Position numbers and translations under genes: made by a program. 32,678 nt of DNA from Rubrimonas sp036770645 (GTDB lineage: Bacteria; Pseudomonadota; Alphaproteobacteria; Rhodobacterales; Rhodobacteraceae): contig DAIPIU010000032.1 of the NCBI GenBank assembly GCA_036770645.1, forward strand, positions 1 through 32,678. The letters run 5' to 3'. The first letter of the stretch is position 1. The number at the start of each line of letters is the position of its first letter. A model generated the notes under the pieces. The model had not been told where the DNA came from and searched no databases. It saw only the letters and a program-made list of their open reading frames with translations. Shown piece after piece: positions 1 to 6,868 of this stretch.

Positions 1-342
1 GGCGACGTTTCCAACATCGTCAACAGCTGGAACAACATCGCGATACGGATCAACGAGGCCGATGCCGTCGACCGCACGGGAACGCCGACGGCGATCAAGT
101 GGAATCCCAACCTCATCCAGGGGGACGGGGCGCCCCGGCCGCCGTTCATCGCGCTGGCGCATGAACTGGTGCACGCGATGAACAACCTGCGCGGGACTGC
201 CTTTGCGGACACGCGCACCGAGGAAATGAAGACCGTCGGTCTCGGCCAGCACGCCAACGACCGCAAGCGCAACGAGAACAGCATCCGCGCCGAGCACGGG
301 CTGCCCCCGCGCGACCGCTACACGGGGCTCTACGAGCCGTAG
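1..342 (+). CDS. C-terminal part of a protein with an M91 (NleD-like) zinc metallopeptidase domain, 5' truncated
   Basis: Frame 1 is open from the first base to a TAG at 340-342, giving 113 residues with no start in view, so the gene begins outside the window. The fragment holds a zinc-protease HELVH motif at residues 54-58 (preceded by ALA, followed by AMNN), a downstream TEEMKTVG stretch (about 73-80) and a conserved-looking tail, NENSIRAEHGLPPRDRY (91-107). This combination matches the M91 family, whose known member is the type III effector NleD of enteropathogenic E. coli, a protease that cleaves host MAP kinases. In free-living bacteria such domains often end larger secreted or polymorphic proteins, but the rest of this protein cannot be seen. 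The gene converges on the carboxypeptidase gene, with 39 bp between the stops. The protease call is good; the biological target is unknown. Confidence 0.72.
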   Translation, partial: GDVSNIVNSWNNIAIRINEADAVDRTGTPTAIKWNPNLIQGDGAPRPPFIALAHELVHAMNNLRGTAFADTRTEEMKTVGLGQHANDRKRNENSIRAEHGLPPRDRYTGLYEP

Positions 343-381
343 GCCGGAGGCCGCGCGCCACGGCCCCGCGCCGCCGCGGCG

Positions 382-1683
382 TCACTCGGCGATGCGCACC
401 GGCAGGCAGTGGCGGTCGCGCAGCGCCTCGCAGGCCGCGCGCGCCGTCTCGCGCGACAGGCCGGTCAGCCGCGCGCGGTAGAGCGAGCCCGCCGCATGCA
501 CCTCACGCCCCGCGCCGGTCAGGCCCGGCACCGGGCCGAAGGCGACGCTCGCCAGCCGCGCGATGGCCTGTTCGCGCGCGCGGTAGGCCCCGAGCTGCAC
601 GCCCCAGTCGCCCACGGCCAGCGCCGTGCCGCCGTCGCGCGGGACCGGAGCGGGCGCGCGCAGCGGGGCCTGCGCGGTGGGCGCGCGCAGGGGCGTGAGC
701 CGCGGCCCCTCTCCCGCCGCGGCGGGGGATGCCGCGGCATGCGCGGCCGAGGGGCCCAGCGCCGCCAGCGCCGCCGCCGCGATCGAGACGCCGCCGGACG
801 CATCGGCCGGGCGCAGCGACGGCTCCGGCACGGCCGCCGGCGCCAGCGCCACCAGCGCGCCGGGCTGGCGGGCCGGGACGCGGTCGGGGGCGCGCGCGAA
901 CCCGAGGTCGAGCAGCCGCGCCACCTCGGCGTTGCGAGAGGCGGCGCTGCGCCCGCCCAGCACGGCGACGATCACCCGCTTGCCGCCCTGTTCGGCCGAG
1001 GCCACGAGGTTGAAGCCCGCCGCGCGTGTGTAGCCGGTCTTGATGCCGTCGGCCCCGCGATAGCTGCCCAGCAGGCGGTTGGTGCTGGAGAAGGTCCGGC
1101 CGAAGGCCGAGACCTGCTTGCGGCCGAACAGGTTGTAGTATTGGGGGAAATCCTCGAACAGCCGCAGGCCGAGCAGCGCCATGTCCGATGCGGTGGACAG
1201 GTGGCCGGCGGCGGTGAAGCCGGTCGCGTTGCGGAAAGTGGTGTCGCGCAGGCCAAGGCGGCGGGCGCGATCCGTCATCATCTGCGCGAAGCGCGCCTCG
1301 GTGCCGCCCACCGCCTCGGCCAGCACCACGGCCGCGTCATTGGCCGAGCGCACCGCGGACACCCGGATCAGCTCGCGCACGGGAACGCGCTGGCCGGCCC
1401 TGAACCCGACCTTGATGGGCTGCTGCCGCGCGGCATGGGCCGAGACCGGCACCCGCTGGTCGAGGCCGAGCCTGCCGTCCCGGATCGCCTCGAACACCAG
1501 GTAGAGCGTCATCATCTTGGTGAGCGAGGCGGGATGCTGGCGGTTGCCGGCGTTGCTGGCGTGCAGCACCGCGCCGGTGCGCGCATCGATCACAGCGGCC
1601 GCATAGGGCGGGGACGCCGCCGCGCCCTGCGCCCAGCCGATCAGGATCGCGCAGGCGATCCCGAGCACCTTCCGTCCGATCAT
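382..1683 (-). CDS. D-alanyl-D-alanine carboxypeptidase (family S11, penicillin-binding protein) with C-terminal SPOR domain
   Basis: This periplasmic peptidoglycan enzyme removes the terminal D-Ala from pentapeptide stems. From the ATG at 1683 the protein has 433 residues. It opens with a signal peptide (hydrophobic core about 6-19, cleavage near AAA-SPP). The active-site set of S11 enzymes is complete: SLTK (Ser53, Lys56), SAN (113-115) and KTG (215-217). After the catalytic domain comes an Ala/Pro-rich linker (about 300-355), then a SPOR-like domain of about 70 residues starting GDWGVQLGAY, which in this family binds denuded septal glycan. The reading frame is open further upstream to 1764, but those extra 27 residues are not signal-peptide-like and run into the assembly gap, so the inner ATG is preferred; its Shine-Dalgarno sequence is weak. 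The SPOR fusion suggests action at the division site. Confidence 0.93.
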   Translation of the reverse strand: MIGRKVLGIACAILIGWAQGAAASPPYAAAVIDARTGAVLHASNAGNRQHPASLTKMMTLYLVFEAIRDGRLGLDQRVPVSAHAARQQPIKVGFRAGQRVPVRELIRVSAVRSANDAAVVLAEAVGGTEARFAQMMTDRARRLGLRDTTFRNATGFTAAGHLSTASDMALLGLRLFEDFPQYYNLFGRKQVSAFGRTFSSTNRLLGSYRGADGIKTGYTRAAGFNLVASAEQGGKRVIVAVLGGRSAASRNAEVARLLDLGFARAPDRVPARQPGALVALAPAAVPEPSLRPADASGGVSIAAAALAALGPSAAHAAASPAAAGEGPRLTPLRAPTAQAPLRAPAPVPRDGGTALAVGDWGVQLGAYRAREQAIARLASVAFGPVPGLTGAGREVHAAGSLYRARLTGLSRETARAACEALRDRHCLPVRIAE

Positions 1684-1718
1684 GGCCTGTCCGTTCTGCT
1701 CGAGCGCCTCAGTCACGG

Positions 1719-1773
1719 ACGGATGTTGTCCCCGCCTCGCGTTAACGATGGATGATAACAGCAAGCGATGCCG
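1719..1773 (+). repeat. 55-bp direct repeat, left copy, abutting the N gap
   Basis: The 55 bases directly before the N run are identical to the 55 bases directly after it (1874-1928). An exact overlap ending precisely at the gap on both sides is the pattern of two contigs that share a k-mer-length end but were scaffolded rather than merged. It is therefore most likely one genomic sequence shown twice, not a biological duplication. Confidence 0.9.
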
Positions 1774-1873
1774 NNNNNNNNNNNNNNNNNNNNNNNNNNN
1801 NNNNNNNNNNNNNNNNNNNNNNNNNNNNNNNNNNNNNNNNNNNNNNNNNNNNNNNNNNNNNNNNNNNNNNNNN
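1774..1873. other. Scaffold gap of exactly 100 N
   Basis: One hundred undetermined bases, the usual placeholder for a gap of unknown length. Given the flanking identical 55-mers, the real gap is probably negative, meaning the ends overlap and nothing is missing. Confidence 0.98.
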
Positions 1874-1928
1874 ACGGATGTTGTCCCCGCCTCGCGTTAA
1901 CGATGGATGATAACAGCAAGCGATGCCG
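1874..1928 (+). repeat. 55-bp direct repeat, right copy, abutting the N gap
   Basis: Exact second copy of 1719-1773, starting at the first base after the N run. Confidence 0.9.
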
Positions 1929-1991
1929 CGCGAAACGGGTTTGGCGGCGGCGAGGGCGCGGTTCGGGCGCGGTTTCGGGGGGCAACGCTTA

Positions 1992-2041
1992 TGCTGCGGT
2001 GCACAATTTTTCTTGACGCAGTGCAGCAGAGTCGGTAGGGT
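1992..2041 (+). promoter_or_regulatory. Phasin promoter with TGC-rich inverted repeat
   Basis: A -35-like TTGACG (2013-2018) is followed after 17 bases by TAGGGT (2036-2041), a plausible sigma-70-type promoter about 65 bases before the phasin ATG. TGCTGC (1992-1997) and GCAGCA (2023-2028) form an inverted repeat spanning the -35 box, and GTGCAC (2000-2005) lies inside it. The repressor PhaR of Paracoccus and relatives binds TGC-rich CTGC/GCAG sites at phasin promoters, so this could be a PhaR operator. The promoter is seen by pattern only; the PhaR link is inference. Confidence 0.5.
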
Positions 2042-2106
2042 CCTTCTCAACCCGGGAGGCTGAAGAGACCGGCCGCCCACAACCGCAAGCACTGCAGGAG
2101 ATCGCC

Positions 2107-2538
2107 ATGACGACCGAACCGATGAAGCAGATCGAAGCCCTCGCCGCCGACGCCCAGAAGACCGTCGCCGAGACCGTCGAGAAGACCACCAAGCAGCTCG
2201 AGGGCGTCGCCGCCTTCGGCCAGGAGACCGTCGATGCGGTCCTGAAGTCGCAGAACATCGCCGCCAAGGCCGCGGAAGAGTTCAACGCCGAGGTCGTCGC
2301 CTTCTCGAAGAAGACCGTCGAAGAGACCGTGGCCCATGCCAAGGCGCTCGCCTCGGCCCAGACCGTGACCGAGTTCCTCGAGAAGCAGGCCGCCTATGCC
2401 AAGCTGTCGCTCGACGCGATGGTGAAGCAGTCGGCCAAGATGAACGAGATGCTGGTCGCCGCCGCGAAGGAAGTGTTCGCGCCGATCAACGCCCGCGTCG
2501 CCGCGGCCGCGGACATGATGAAGACCACCAACGCCTGA
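2107..2538 (+). CDS. Phasin family protein
   Basis: A 143-residue, soluble, almost entirely helical protein, rich in Ala, Lys and Glu, with no signal peptide. The heptad-like pattern and the phrases KTVAETVEKTTKQLEGVAAF (20 residues from residue 18) and EFLEKQAAYAKLSLDAM fit the phasin_2 family: amphipathic proteins that coat polyhydroxyalkanoate granules or act as a granule-associated chaperone. An AGGAG Shine-Dalgarno at about 2095-2099 precedes the ATG. It is monocistronic, with its own promoter and terminator, and no PHA synthase or phaR is next to it, so it may be an additional phasin rather than the main PhaP. Confidence 0.9.
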   Translation: MTTEPMKQIEALAADAQKTVAETVEKTTKQLEGVAAFGQETVDAVLKSQNIAAKAAEEFNAEVVAFSKKTVEETVAHAKALASAQTVTEFLEKQAAYAKLSLDAMVKQSAKMNEMLVAAAKEVFAPINARVAAAADMMKTTNA

Positions 2539-2583
2539 GCCCGCCGCCCGCCGATGGCGGGCGCGCGACGGCGCAGATCGCAG

Positions 2584-2608
2584 GGGGCCGGCGCCGAGCG
2601 CCGGCCCC
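2584..2608 (+). terminator. Strong hairpin downstream of the phasin gene
   Basis: GGGGCCGGCGC (2584-2594) pairs perfectly with GCGCCGGCCCC (2598-2608) around a CGA loop: an 11-bp GC stem followed by TT, without a long T run. A smaller hairpin, CCCGCC-GAT-GGCGGG, lies just before it (about 2546-2560). Together they probably end the phasin transcript; in such GC-rich genomes a short T tract is common. Confidence 0.7.
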
Positions 2609-2703
2609 TTCGCGCTTAAGCGGCGGGCCAATCCCTTCGCGCTTGCGCGGCGCGGGGGCTTCGGCCACAGCATGGCGCGCTCGAAGCGTGCGGGAGGCAT
2701 GGC

Positions 2704-3225
2704 ATGGGACGGTTCACCCTGATCGTGGGCGTGCTGCTGGCGGGCGCGCTGGGGGCGTTCCTGTACTGGAGCCTGCCCTCGCGCGACGTCGTGCGCATCC
2801 TGGGCACCGAGGTCGCCCGCAACCGCGCCGAGACCACCACGCAGGGCGGGCAGGTGGTCAACGCGTCGCGCGACGTGCGCTACATCCTCGCCGCGGCGCC
2901 CTCGGGCGCGCCGCGCGTCTACCGCAACGAGGACACGGACTGGGGCTGGCCGCCCTATTTCAAGTTCGACAGCGCCGACCTCGCCGCCACCGCCGAGACC
3001 TTCCGGTCCGAGGAGTCGAACCCGCGCTGGGCGATCGTCACCCATTACGGCTGGCGCATCCCGCTGATGTCGACCTTTCCCAACGCCATTGCGGTCACGG
3101 CCGCCGAGGGGCCGGACCAGACGCTGATCCCGTGGCTGAACATCGCGATCCTCGGCGGGCTGTTCGCGGCCATCGCGATGCTGCGATGGCGGCTGCTGTC
3201 GTGGTTCCGCGACCGCGCCGGCTGA
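2704..3225 (+). CDS. DUF1523 family membrane-anchored protein
   Basis: A 173-residue protein with a hydrophobic segment at each end (about residues 4-22 and 143-160) and a hydrophilic domain of about 115 residues between them, beginning SRDVVRILGTEVAR. The pattern matches DUF1523, a family of unknown function largely restricted to Rhodobacterales; I cannot assign a role. GGGAGG at 2692-2697 sits six bases before the chosen ATG at 2704; an ATG five bases earlier is in another frame. It lies upstream of lepB on the same strand with a 75-bp gap that contains a TTGACA. Confidence 0.82.
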   Translation: MGRFTLIVGVLLAGALGAFLYWSLPSRDVVRILGTEVARNRAETTTQGGQVVNASRDVRYILAAAPSGAPRVYRNEDTDWGWPPYFKFDSADLAATAETFRSEESNPRWAIVTHYGWRIPLMSTFPNAIAVTAAEGPDQTLIPWLNIAILGGLFAAIAMLRWRLLSWFRDRAG

Positions 3226-3238
3226 CGGGGGCCCTCGC

Positions 3239-3267
3239 TTGACAGGTCCGACGCCCGCGGGCGACAA
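3239..3267 (+). promoter_or_regulatory. Possible promoter for the lepB-rnc-era operon
   Basis: A perfect -35 hexamer TTGACA lies at 3239-3244, 57 bases before the lepB start. At 17-base spacing the -10 position (3262-3267, CGACAA) is weak. It may be an internal promoter that separates lepB-rnc-era from DUF1523. Confidence 0.35.
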
Positions 3268-3300
3268 GCCGCGCGTCTTGACCGGGGGCTCGGGGACCTG

Positions 3301-4077
3301 ATGGCGCGCGGCAGAAAGCGGGAAGGGATCGGCGAGCTCGTCAAGACCATCGTCTATGCGCTGCTGATAGCCGGCGTGTTCCGCACGCTGCTGTTCCAGC
3401 CGTTCTGGATCCCGTCCGGGTCGATGAAATCGACGCTGCTGGTCGGCGACTACCTGTTCATCTCGAAATGGGCCTACGGATATTCGGCCGCGTCCTGCCC
3501 GACCGTCGGCGGCGCGAACCTGTGCCCGTTCCTGTCGGGCAGGCTGTTCGCGCGCGAGCCCGAGCGCGGCGACGTGGTGGTGTTCAAGCATCCGCGCACC
3601 GGCGAGGACTACATCAAGCGCGTGGTCGGGATGCCGGGCGAACGGGTGCAGATGCGCGGCGGCGTGCTGCACATCGAGGGCGAGGCGGTCGGCATGGCGC
3701 GCGACGGGGTGTTCCTCGACAGCGCCTTCGGCCGCTGCGACGACCGCCGCGTGGCGGACGGCCGCCCGGTCTGCGCGCTGGAGGCCTGGACCGAGACGCT
3801 GCCGGGCGGGCGCAGCCATGTCGTGCTGAACACCGCCGAGGGGCTGGCCTTCGACGACACGCCCGAATTCACGGTGCCGGCCGGGCATTTCTTCTTCATG
3901 GGCGACAACCGCGACAACTCGCGCGACAGCCGCGAGCCGCGGGCGGCGGGGGGCGTGGGCTTCGTGCCGTTCGAGAACCTCGTCGGCCGCGCCGAGGTGA
4001 TCGCGGTGTCGGCGGAGGGCGCGTTCTGGCAGCCCTGGACCTGGCGCTGGGACCGGACCTTCACGGGGATCCGCTGA
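3301..4077 (+). CDS. lepB: Signal peptidase I
   Basis: This inner-membrane serine protease cleaves signal peptides from exported proteins. It has 258 residues with one N-terminal membrane anchor (about 14-30). The catalytic dyad is present: Ser41 in PSGSMKSTL and Lys106 in DYIKRVVGMPGE. The third conserved box, FFMGDNRDNSRDSR, is near residue 199. An extra segment with two cysteines (SCPTVGGANLC) and another cysteine pair further on resemble the alphaproteobacterial form. The gene is followed after 4 bp by rnc, the classic lepB-rnc-era arrangement. Confidence 0.97.
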   Translation: MARGRKREGIGELVKTIVYALLIAGVFRTLLFQPFWIPSGSMKSTLLVGDYLFISKWAYGYSAASCPTVGGANLCPFLSGRLFAREPERGDVVVFKHPRTGEDYIKRVVGMPGERVQMRGGVLHIEGEAVGMARDGVFLDSAFGRCDDRRVADGRPVCALEAWTETLPGGRSHVVLNTAEGLAFDDTPEFTVPAGHFFFMGDNRDNSRDSREPRAAGGVGFVPFENLVGRAEVIAVSAEGAFWQPWTWRWDRTFTGIR

Positions 4078-4081
4078 GGCC

Positions 4082-4765
4082 ATGGCGAAGCCGCCGCCGC
4101 TCGCGGCCCTGTTCGAGCGTCTGGGGCGCGCCGTCGCGCCCGAGCTGATCGAGGCGGCGCTGACCCACCCGTCGGCGTCGAGCCCCGCGCGGCCCGACTA
4201 CCAGCGGCTCGAGTTCCTCGGCGACCGGGTGCTGAACCTCGCCGTCGCCGAGGCGCTGTTCCGCCGCCACCCCGAGGAGGTGGAGGGCGCGCTGCACAAC
4301 CGCATCCAGACCCTGGTCAGCAAGCAGGCCTGCGCGGCGGTCGCCGAGCGGATCGGGCTGGGCCCGCATCTGCGCATGGACCGCGGCGAGGCCCGCGCCG
4401 GCGGGCGGCGGCGGCAGACCATCCTCGGCGATGCCATGGAGGCGGTGATCGCCGCGGTCTATCTGGATGCCGGCTTCGCCGCTGCGCGGGCGATGGTCGA
4501 GGCGCTGTGGGCCCCGCTGCTGGACGCCGCGCCGGCCGAGAGCCCGCAGGATCCCAAGAACGCCCTGCAGGAATGGGCGGCGGCGCGCGAGCTGCCGCTG
4601 CCGCGCTATGTCGAGATCGCGCGCAGCGGGCCGCAGCACGCCCTGCGCTTCACCATGGAGGCACGCCTCGCCGACGGGCGGGCGGCGCGCGGCGAGGCCA
4701 GTTCCAAGCGCGATGCGGAGAAGGCGGCGGCGGCCGCGCTGCTGGAGGGGCTGGACGATGGCTGA
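4082..4765 (+). CDS. rnc: Ribonuclease III
   Basis: Double-strand-specific endoribonuclease for rRNA processing and mRNA or antisense decay. The 227-residue protein has an N-terminal catalytic domain with the signature RLEFLGDRVL (Glu44, Asp48) and the second acidic pair in LGDAMEA (Asp117, Glu120), so all four metal-binding acids are present. A C-terminal double-stranded-RNA-binding domain runs from about residue 157 (DPKNALQEW) to the end, with the usual KRDAEKAAAAALL helix. Its last 8 bp overlap the era start, so the two are translationally coupled. Confidence 0.97.
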   Translation: MAKPPPLAALFERLGRAVAPELIEAALTHPSASSPARPDYQRLEFLGDRVLNLAVAEALFRRHPEEVEGALHNRIQTLVSKQACAAVAERIGLGPHLRMDRGEARAGGRRRQTILGDAMEAVIAAVYLDAGFAAARAMVEALWAPLLDAAPAESPQDPKNALQEWAAARELPLPRYVEIARSGPQHALRFTMEARLADGRAARGEASSKRDAEKAAAAALLEGLDDG

Positions 4766-5681
4766 GACCGACGCGCCGACCCGCTGCGGCTTCGTGGCCC
4801 TGATCGGCGAGCCGAACGCGGGCAAGTCGACGCTGCTCAACCGCATGGTGGGGCAGAAGGTGTCGATCGTGACCCACAAGGTCCAGACCACCCGCGCGCG
4901 CATCCGCGGCGTGGCGCTGGAGGGCGCGGCGCAGATCGTGTTCGTCGACACGCCGGGCCTGTTCCGCCCGCGCCGCCGGCTGGACCGCGCCATGGTCGCC
5001 GCCGCCTGGGCGGGGGCGGGCGACGCCGACATCGTCTGCCTGATGGTCGAGGCGCATCGCGGCGCGACCGAGGGCGTGGAGGCCATCCTCGCCGCGCTGG
5101 ACGAACGCGAGGCGGGCCGCCCCGTGGCGCTGGTGGTCAACAAGATCGACCGCGCCGCCCGCGACCGGCTGCTGCCCCTGACGGCGGATCTGAACGCCCG
5201 CCGCGCCTTCGCCGCGACCTTCCTGATCTCGGCCGAGACCGGCGACGGGGTGGACGACCTGCGCCGCTGGCTGGCGGAGCGCCTGCCCGAGGGGCCCTGG
5301 CTCTATCCCGAGGACGAGGTGTCCGACCTGCCGATGCGCATGATCGCCGCCGAGATCACGCGCGAGAAGCTGACGCTGCGCCTGCACGAGGAACTGCCCT
5401 ACCAGCTGACGGTCGAGACCGAGAGTTGGGAGGAGCGCCCGGACGGGTCGGCCCGCGTCGAGCAGGTGATCTATGTCGCCCGGGACGGCCACAAGGGCAT
5501 CGTGATCGGCAAGAAGGGCGAGACGCTGAAGGCCGTCGGGGCCGCGGCCCGCGCCGACCTGACCGCCGCGCTGGGGCGCGCCGCGCATCTGTTCCTGACC
5601 GTGAAGGTCCGCCCGAACTGGGAGGAGGAGCGCGCGCGCTACGGGGCCATCGGGCTGGACTTCGCGGACGGCGACGGGTGA
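4758..5681 (+). CDS. era: GTPase Era
   Basis: Essential GTPase that binds 16S rRNA and helps 30S subunit maturation. From the ATG at 4758, inside the end of rnc, the protein has 307 residues. The G motifs are in order: G1 GEPNAGKST (17-25), G3 DTPG (64-67), G4 NKID (128-131), G5 near SAE. The C-terminal KH RNA-binding domain contains GIVIGKKGETLK. The same frame is open upstream into rnc, but that part is out of frame with rnc and has no family similarity. The usual G1 Val is Ala (GEPNAGKST), which is common in alphaproteobacteria. Confidence 0.97.
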   Translation: MAETDAPTRCGFVALIGEPNAGKSTLLNRMVGQKVSIVTHKVQTTRARIRGVALEGAAQIVFVDTPGLFRPRRRLDRAMVAAAWAGAGDADIVCLMVEAHRGATEGVEAILAALDEREAGRPVALVVNKIDRAARDRLLPLTADLNARRAFAATFLISAETGDGVDDLRRWLAERLPEGPWLYPEDEVSDLPMRMIAAEITREKLTLRLHEELPYQLTVETESWEERPDGSARVEQVIYVARDGHKGIVIGKKGETLKAVGAAARADLTAALGRAAHLFLTVKVRPNWEEERARYGAIGLDFADGDG

Positions 5682-6010
5682 GCGCGCGGTTGGCCTCGGG
5701 CTTCTGGGTGGCGGCCTACCGCGCCCGGCTCGCGGCCGCCGGCATCCCCGTCTATGTGGCGGCGCGGGGCGACGAGACCGCCGGCGCGGTGCTGGTCAAG
5801 CTCGCCACGCTCGACGGCCGCGCCCGGCTGTTCGGCCGCGTGGTGGGGGCGGACGGGGCCCGCGCCTGGGACGTGCTGGCCGAGGGGCCGGAGGCGGAGG
5901 TGGACGCGGCCGCCGCCCGCCAGCGCGGCTACGACCCCGACCTGTGGCTGATCGAGATCGAGGACCGCCACGGCCGCACGCTGCTGGACGAGGACGGGCT
6001 GGCCGGCTGA
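5678..6010 (+). CDS. DUF1491 family protein
   Basis: A small soluble protein of 110 residues starting at a GTG that overlaps the era stop (GTGA, 5678-5681). The sequence SGFWVAAYRARLAAAGIPVY, the central repeat of beta strands around VLVKLATLDGRARLFGRV, and the end RGYDPDLWLIEIEDRHGR match DUF1491, an alphaproteobacterial family of unknown function usually found next to era. No catalytic motif is obvious. In relatives recO often follows; here the photosynthesis cluster comes next instead, converging with a 16-bp gap. Confidence 0.85.
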   Translation: MSARLASGFWVAAYRARLAAAGIPVYVAARGDETAGAVLVKLATLDGRARLFGRVVGADGARAWDVLAEGPEAEVDAAAARQRGYDPDLWLIEIEDRHGRTLLDEDGLAG

Positions 6011-6026
6011 GCGGCGCGGCCCCCGT

Positions 6027-6779
6027 TCAGGCCGCGCGCGGGGGCGCCGCGCGGGCCGCCATCTCGGCGATCTCGGGCAGGCGCGGGGCGCGCGACCAGC
6101 CGCCATCGACGGCCAGCACGCGGAACCGGGCGTAGAGCTCCTCGCGGAACCAGCCCTCGCGGCGCACGGCCTCGACCGCGCCCGCATGCGGGCCGCCGGG
6201 GCGGTAGGCGAAGGCGCGCATGGCGTCGAGATCGTCCCAGACGGTGAAGGTGATCTGGTTGACCCACGGGATCTCGGCCAGCCCGATGCGGAACATCAGG
6301 TGCGGCTGGTCGGGGATCTCGGCGCGGATCGCGGGCGTGCGCCGCCAGAACTTCAGTGCGTGGCGCGGCCTGATGCTGGCGCGCGTCAGCGCCACGACCG
6401 GGCCGGCGGGAGCGGAGTCGGGGGCCGGGTCGGGCGCGGCCTCGAAGGGCGAACCGCCCGCCCATTCGCCCCAGACCCGGGTGGTCCGCAGATACAGCGT
6501 GACGCCCTCGGCGGCGTGGGCGCGGAAGGCGCGGAACACGGCCGCGCCGCGGACCTGATCCTGCGCCGCCGCCAGCGAGGGCCAGGCGCAGAGCACGCCC
6601 TCCACGCCGGTGTCGGGGATGGGAAAGAACCCCTCGCGCGAGCCCGCGCCGACCATCTTGACGAACTGCGCGCCGGGCAGGCGCTTGAGCTTCGGCTTGC
6701 CCAGCAGCATCTGCCACAGCGCCCAGTGGCGCGCCCACAGGCTGTCGTAGCGGAACAGCGAGACTGTCACGACCTGCAT
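6027..6779 (-). CDS. crtA: Spheroidene monooxygenase CrtA
   Basis: CrtA is a haem-dependent oxygenase that adds a keto group at C-2 of acyclic carotenoids, turning spheroidene into spheroidenone in air. The 250-residue product begins MQVVTVSLFRYDSLWARHW and carries family-typical phrases: EGFFPIPDTGVEGVLCAWPS, WGEWAGGSPF, VALTRASIRPRHALKFW, IPWVNQITFTVWDD and REGWFREELYARFRVL. The start ATG at 6779 gives the expected N-terminus; the frame upstream of it is the hemA shadow. It is the last gene of the long minus-strand cluster, 89 bp after hemA, separated by a strong hairpin, and without the crt genes that usually accompany it. It converges on DUF1491. The end of the protein is slightly extended and rich in Ala and Pro. 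Confidence 0.92.
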   Translation of the reverse strand: MQVVTVSLFRYDSLWARHWALWQMLLGKPKLKRLPGAQFVKMVGAGSREGFFPIPDTGVEGVLCAWPSLAAAQDQVRGAAVFRAFRAHAAEGVTLYLRTTRVWGEWAGGSPFEAAPDPAPDSAPAGPVVALTRASIRPRHALKFWRRTPAIRAEIPDQPHLMFRIGLAEIPWVNQITFTVWDDLDAMRAFAYRPGGPHAGAVEAVRREGWFREELYARFRVLAVDGGWSRAPRLPEIAEMAARAAPPRAA

Positions 6780-6837
6780 GGGGTGCGCCTGCGCGGGGCG
6801 CGCGGGACGCCGCGCCGCCCCGTCCGGGGATGGGATC

Positions 6838-6860
6838 GGGCGGCGCGCGGCGCGCCGCCC
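6838..6860 (-). terminator. Perfect 10-bp hairpin between hemA and crtA
   Basis: GGGCGGCGCG (6838-6847) and CGCGCCGCCC (6851-6860) form a perfect 10-bp stem with a 3-base loop, beginning only 8 bases after the hemA stop on the minus strand. There is no T run, so it may be a partial terminator, an mRNA 3'-end stabiliser, or a brake that lowers crtA expression relative to hemA. The function is inferred; the structure is read directly. Confidence 0.55.
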
Positions 6861-6868
6861 GGGGGGCG

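Larger units (their letters stand above)
1684..2106. other. Intergenic region between divergent carboxypeptidase and phasin genes, interrupted by an assembly gap
   Basis: This stretch has no gene. It contains the upstream region of the leftward carboxypeptidase gene, 100 undetermined bases (1774-1873), an exact 55-bp repeat on both sides of them, and the phasin promoter. Short reading frames crossing the N run are meaningless. A GTTAACGATGG element lies in the repeat (1741-1751 and 1896-1906) and resembles a CtrA half-site (TTAACCAT) in seven of eight positions; one copy may be artefactual, and I do not claim binding. Confidence 0.8.

Noticed and set aside
409..1755. Long plus-strand reading frame of 448 codons opposite the carboxypeptidase gene
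   Set aside because: It is Arg/Gly/Ala-rich, has no family similarity, and mirrors a gene with intact catalytic motifs. Long antisense frames are expected at this GC content.
1682..2092. Several short frames running through the N gap
   Set aside because: They depend on untranslated N codons and on a sequence that is probably displayed twice.
2600..2655. Short imperfect direct repeat CCCTTCGCGCTT (near 2605 and 2633)
   Set aside because: Two copies only, in a GC-rich intergenic spacer after the phasin terminator; no structure or context suggests a function.
2047..4083. 678-codon minus-strand frame across the phasin, DUF1523 and lepB
   Set aside because: It crosses three well-supported genes and their terminator region and has low-complexity content.
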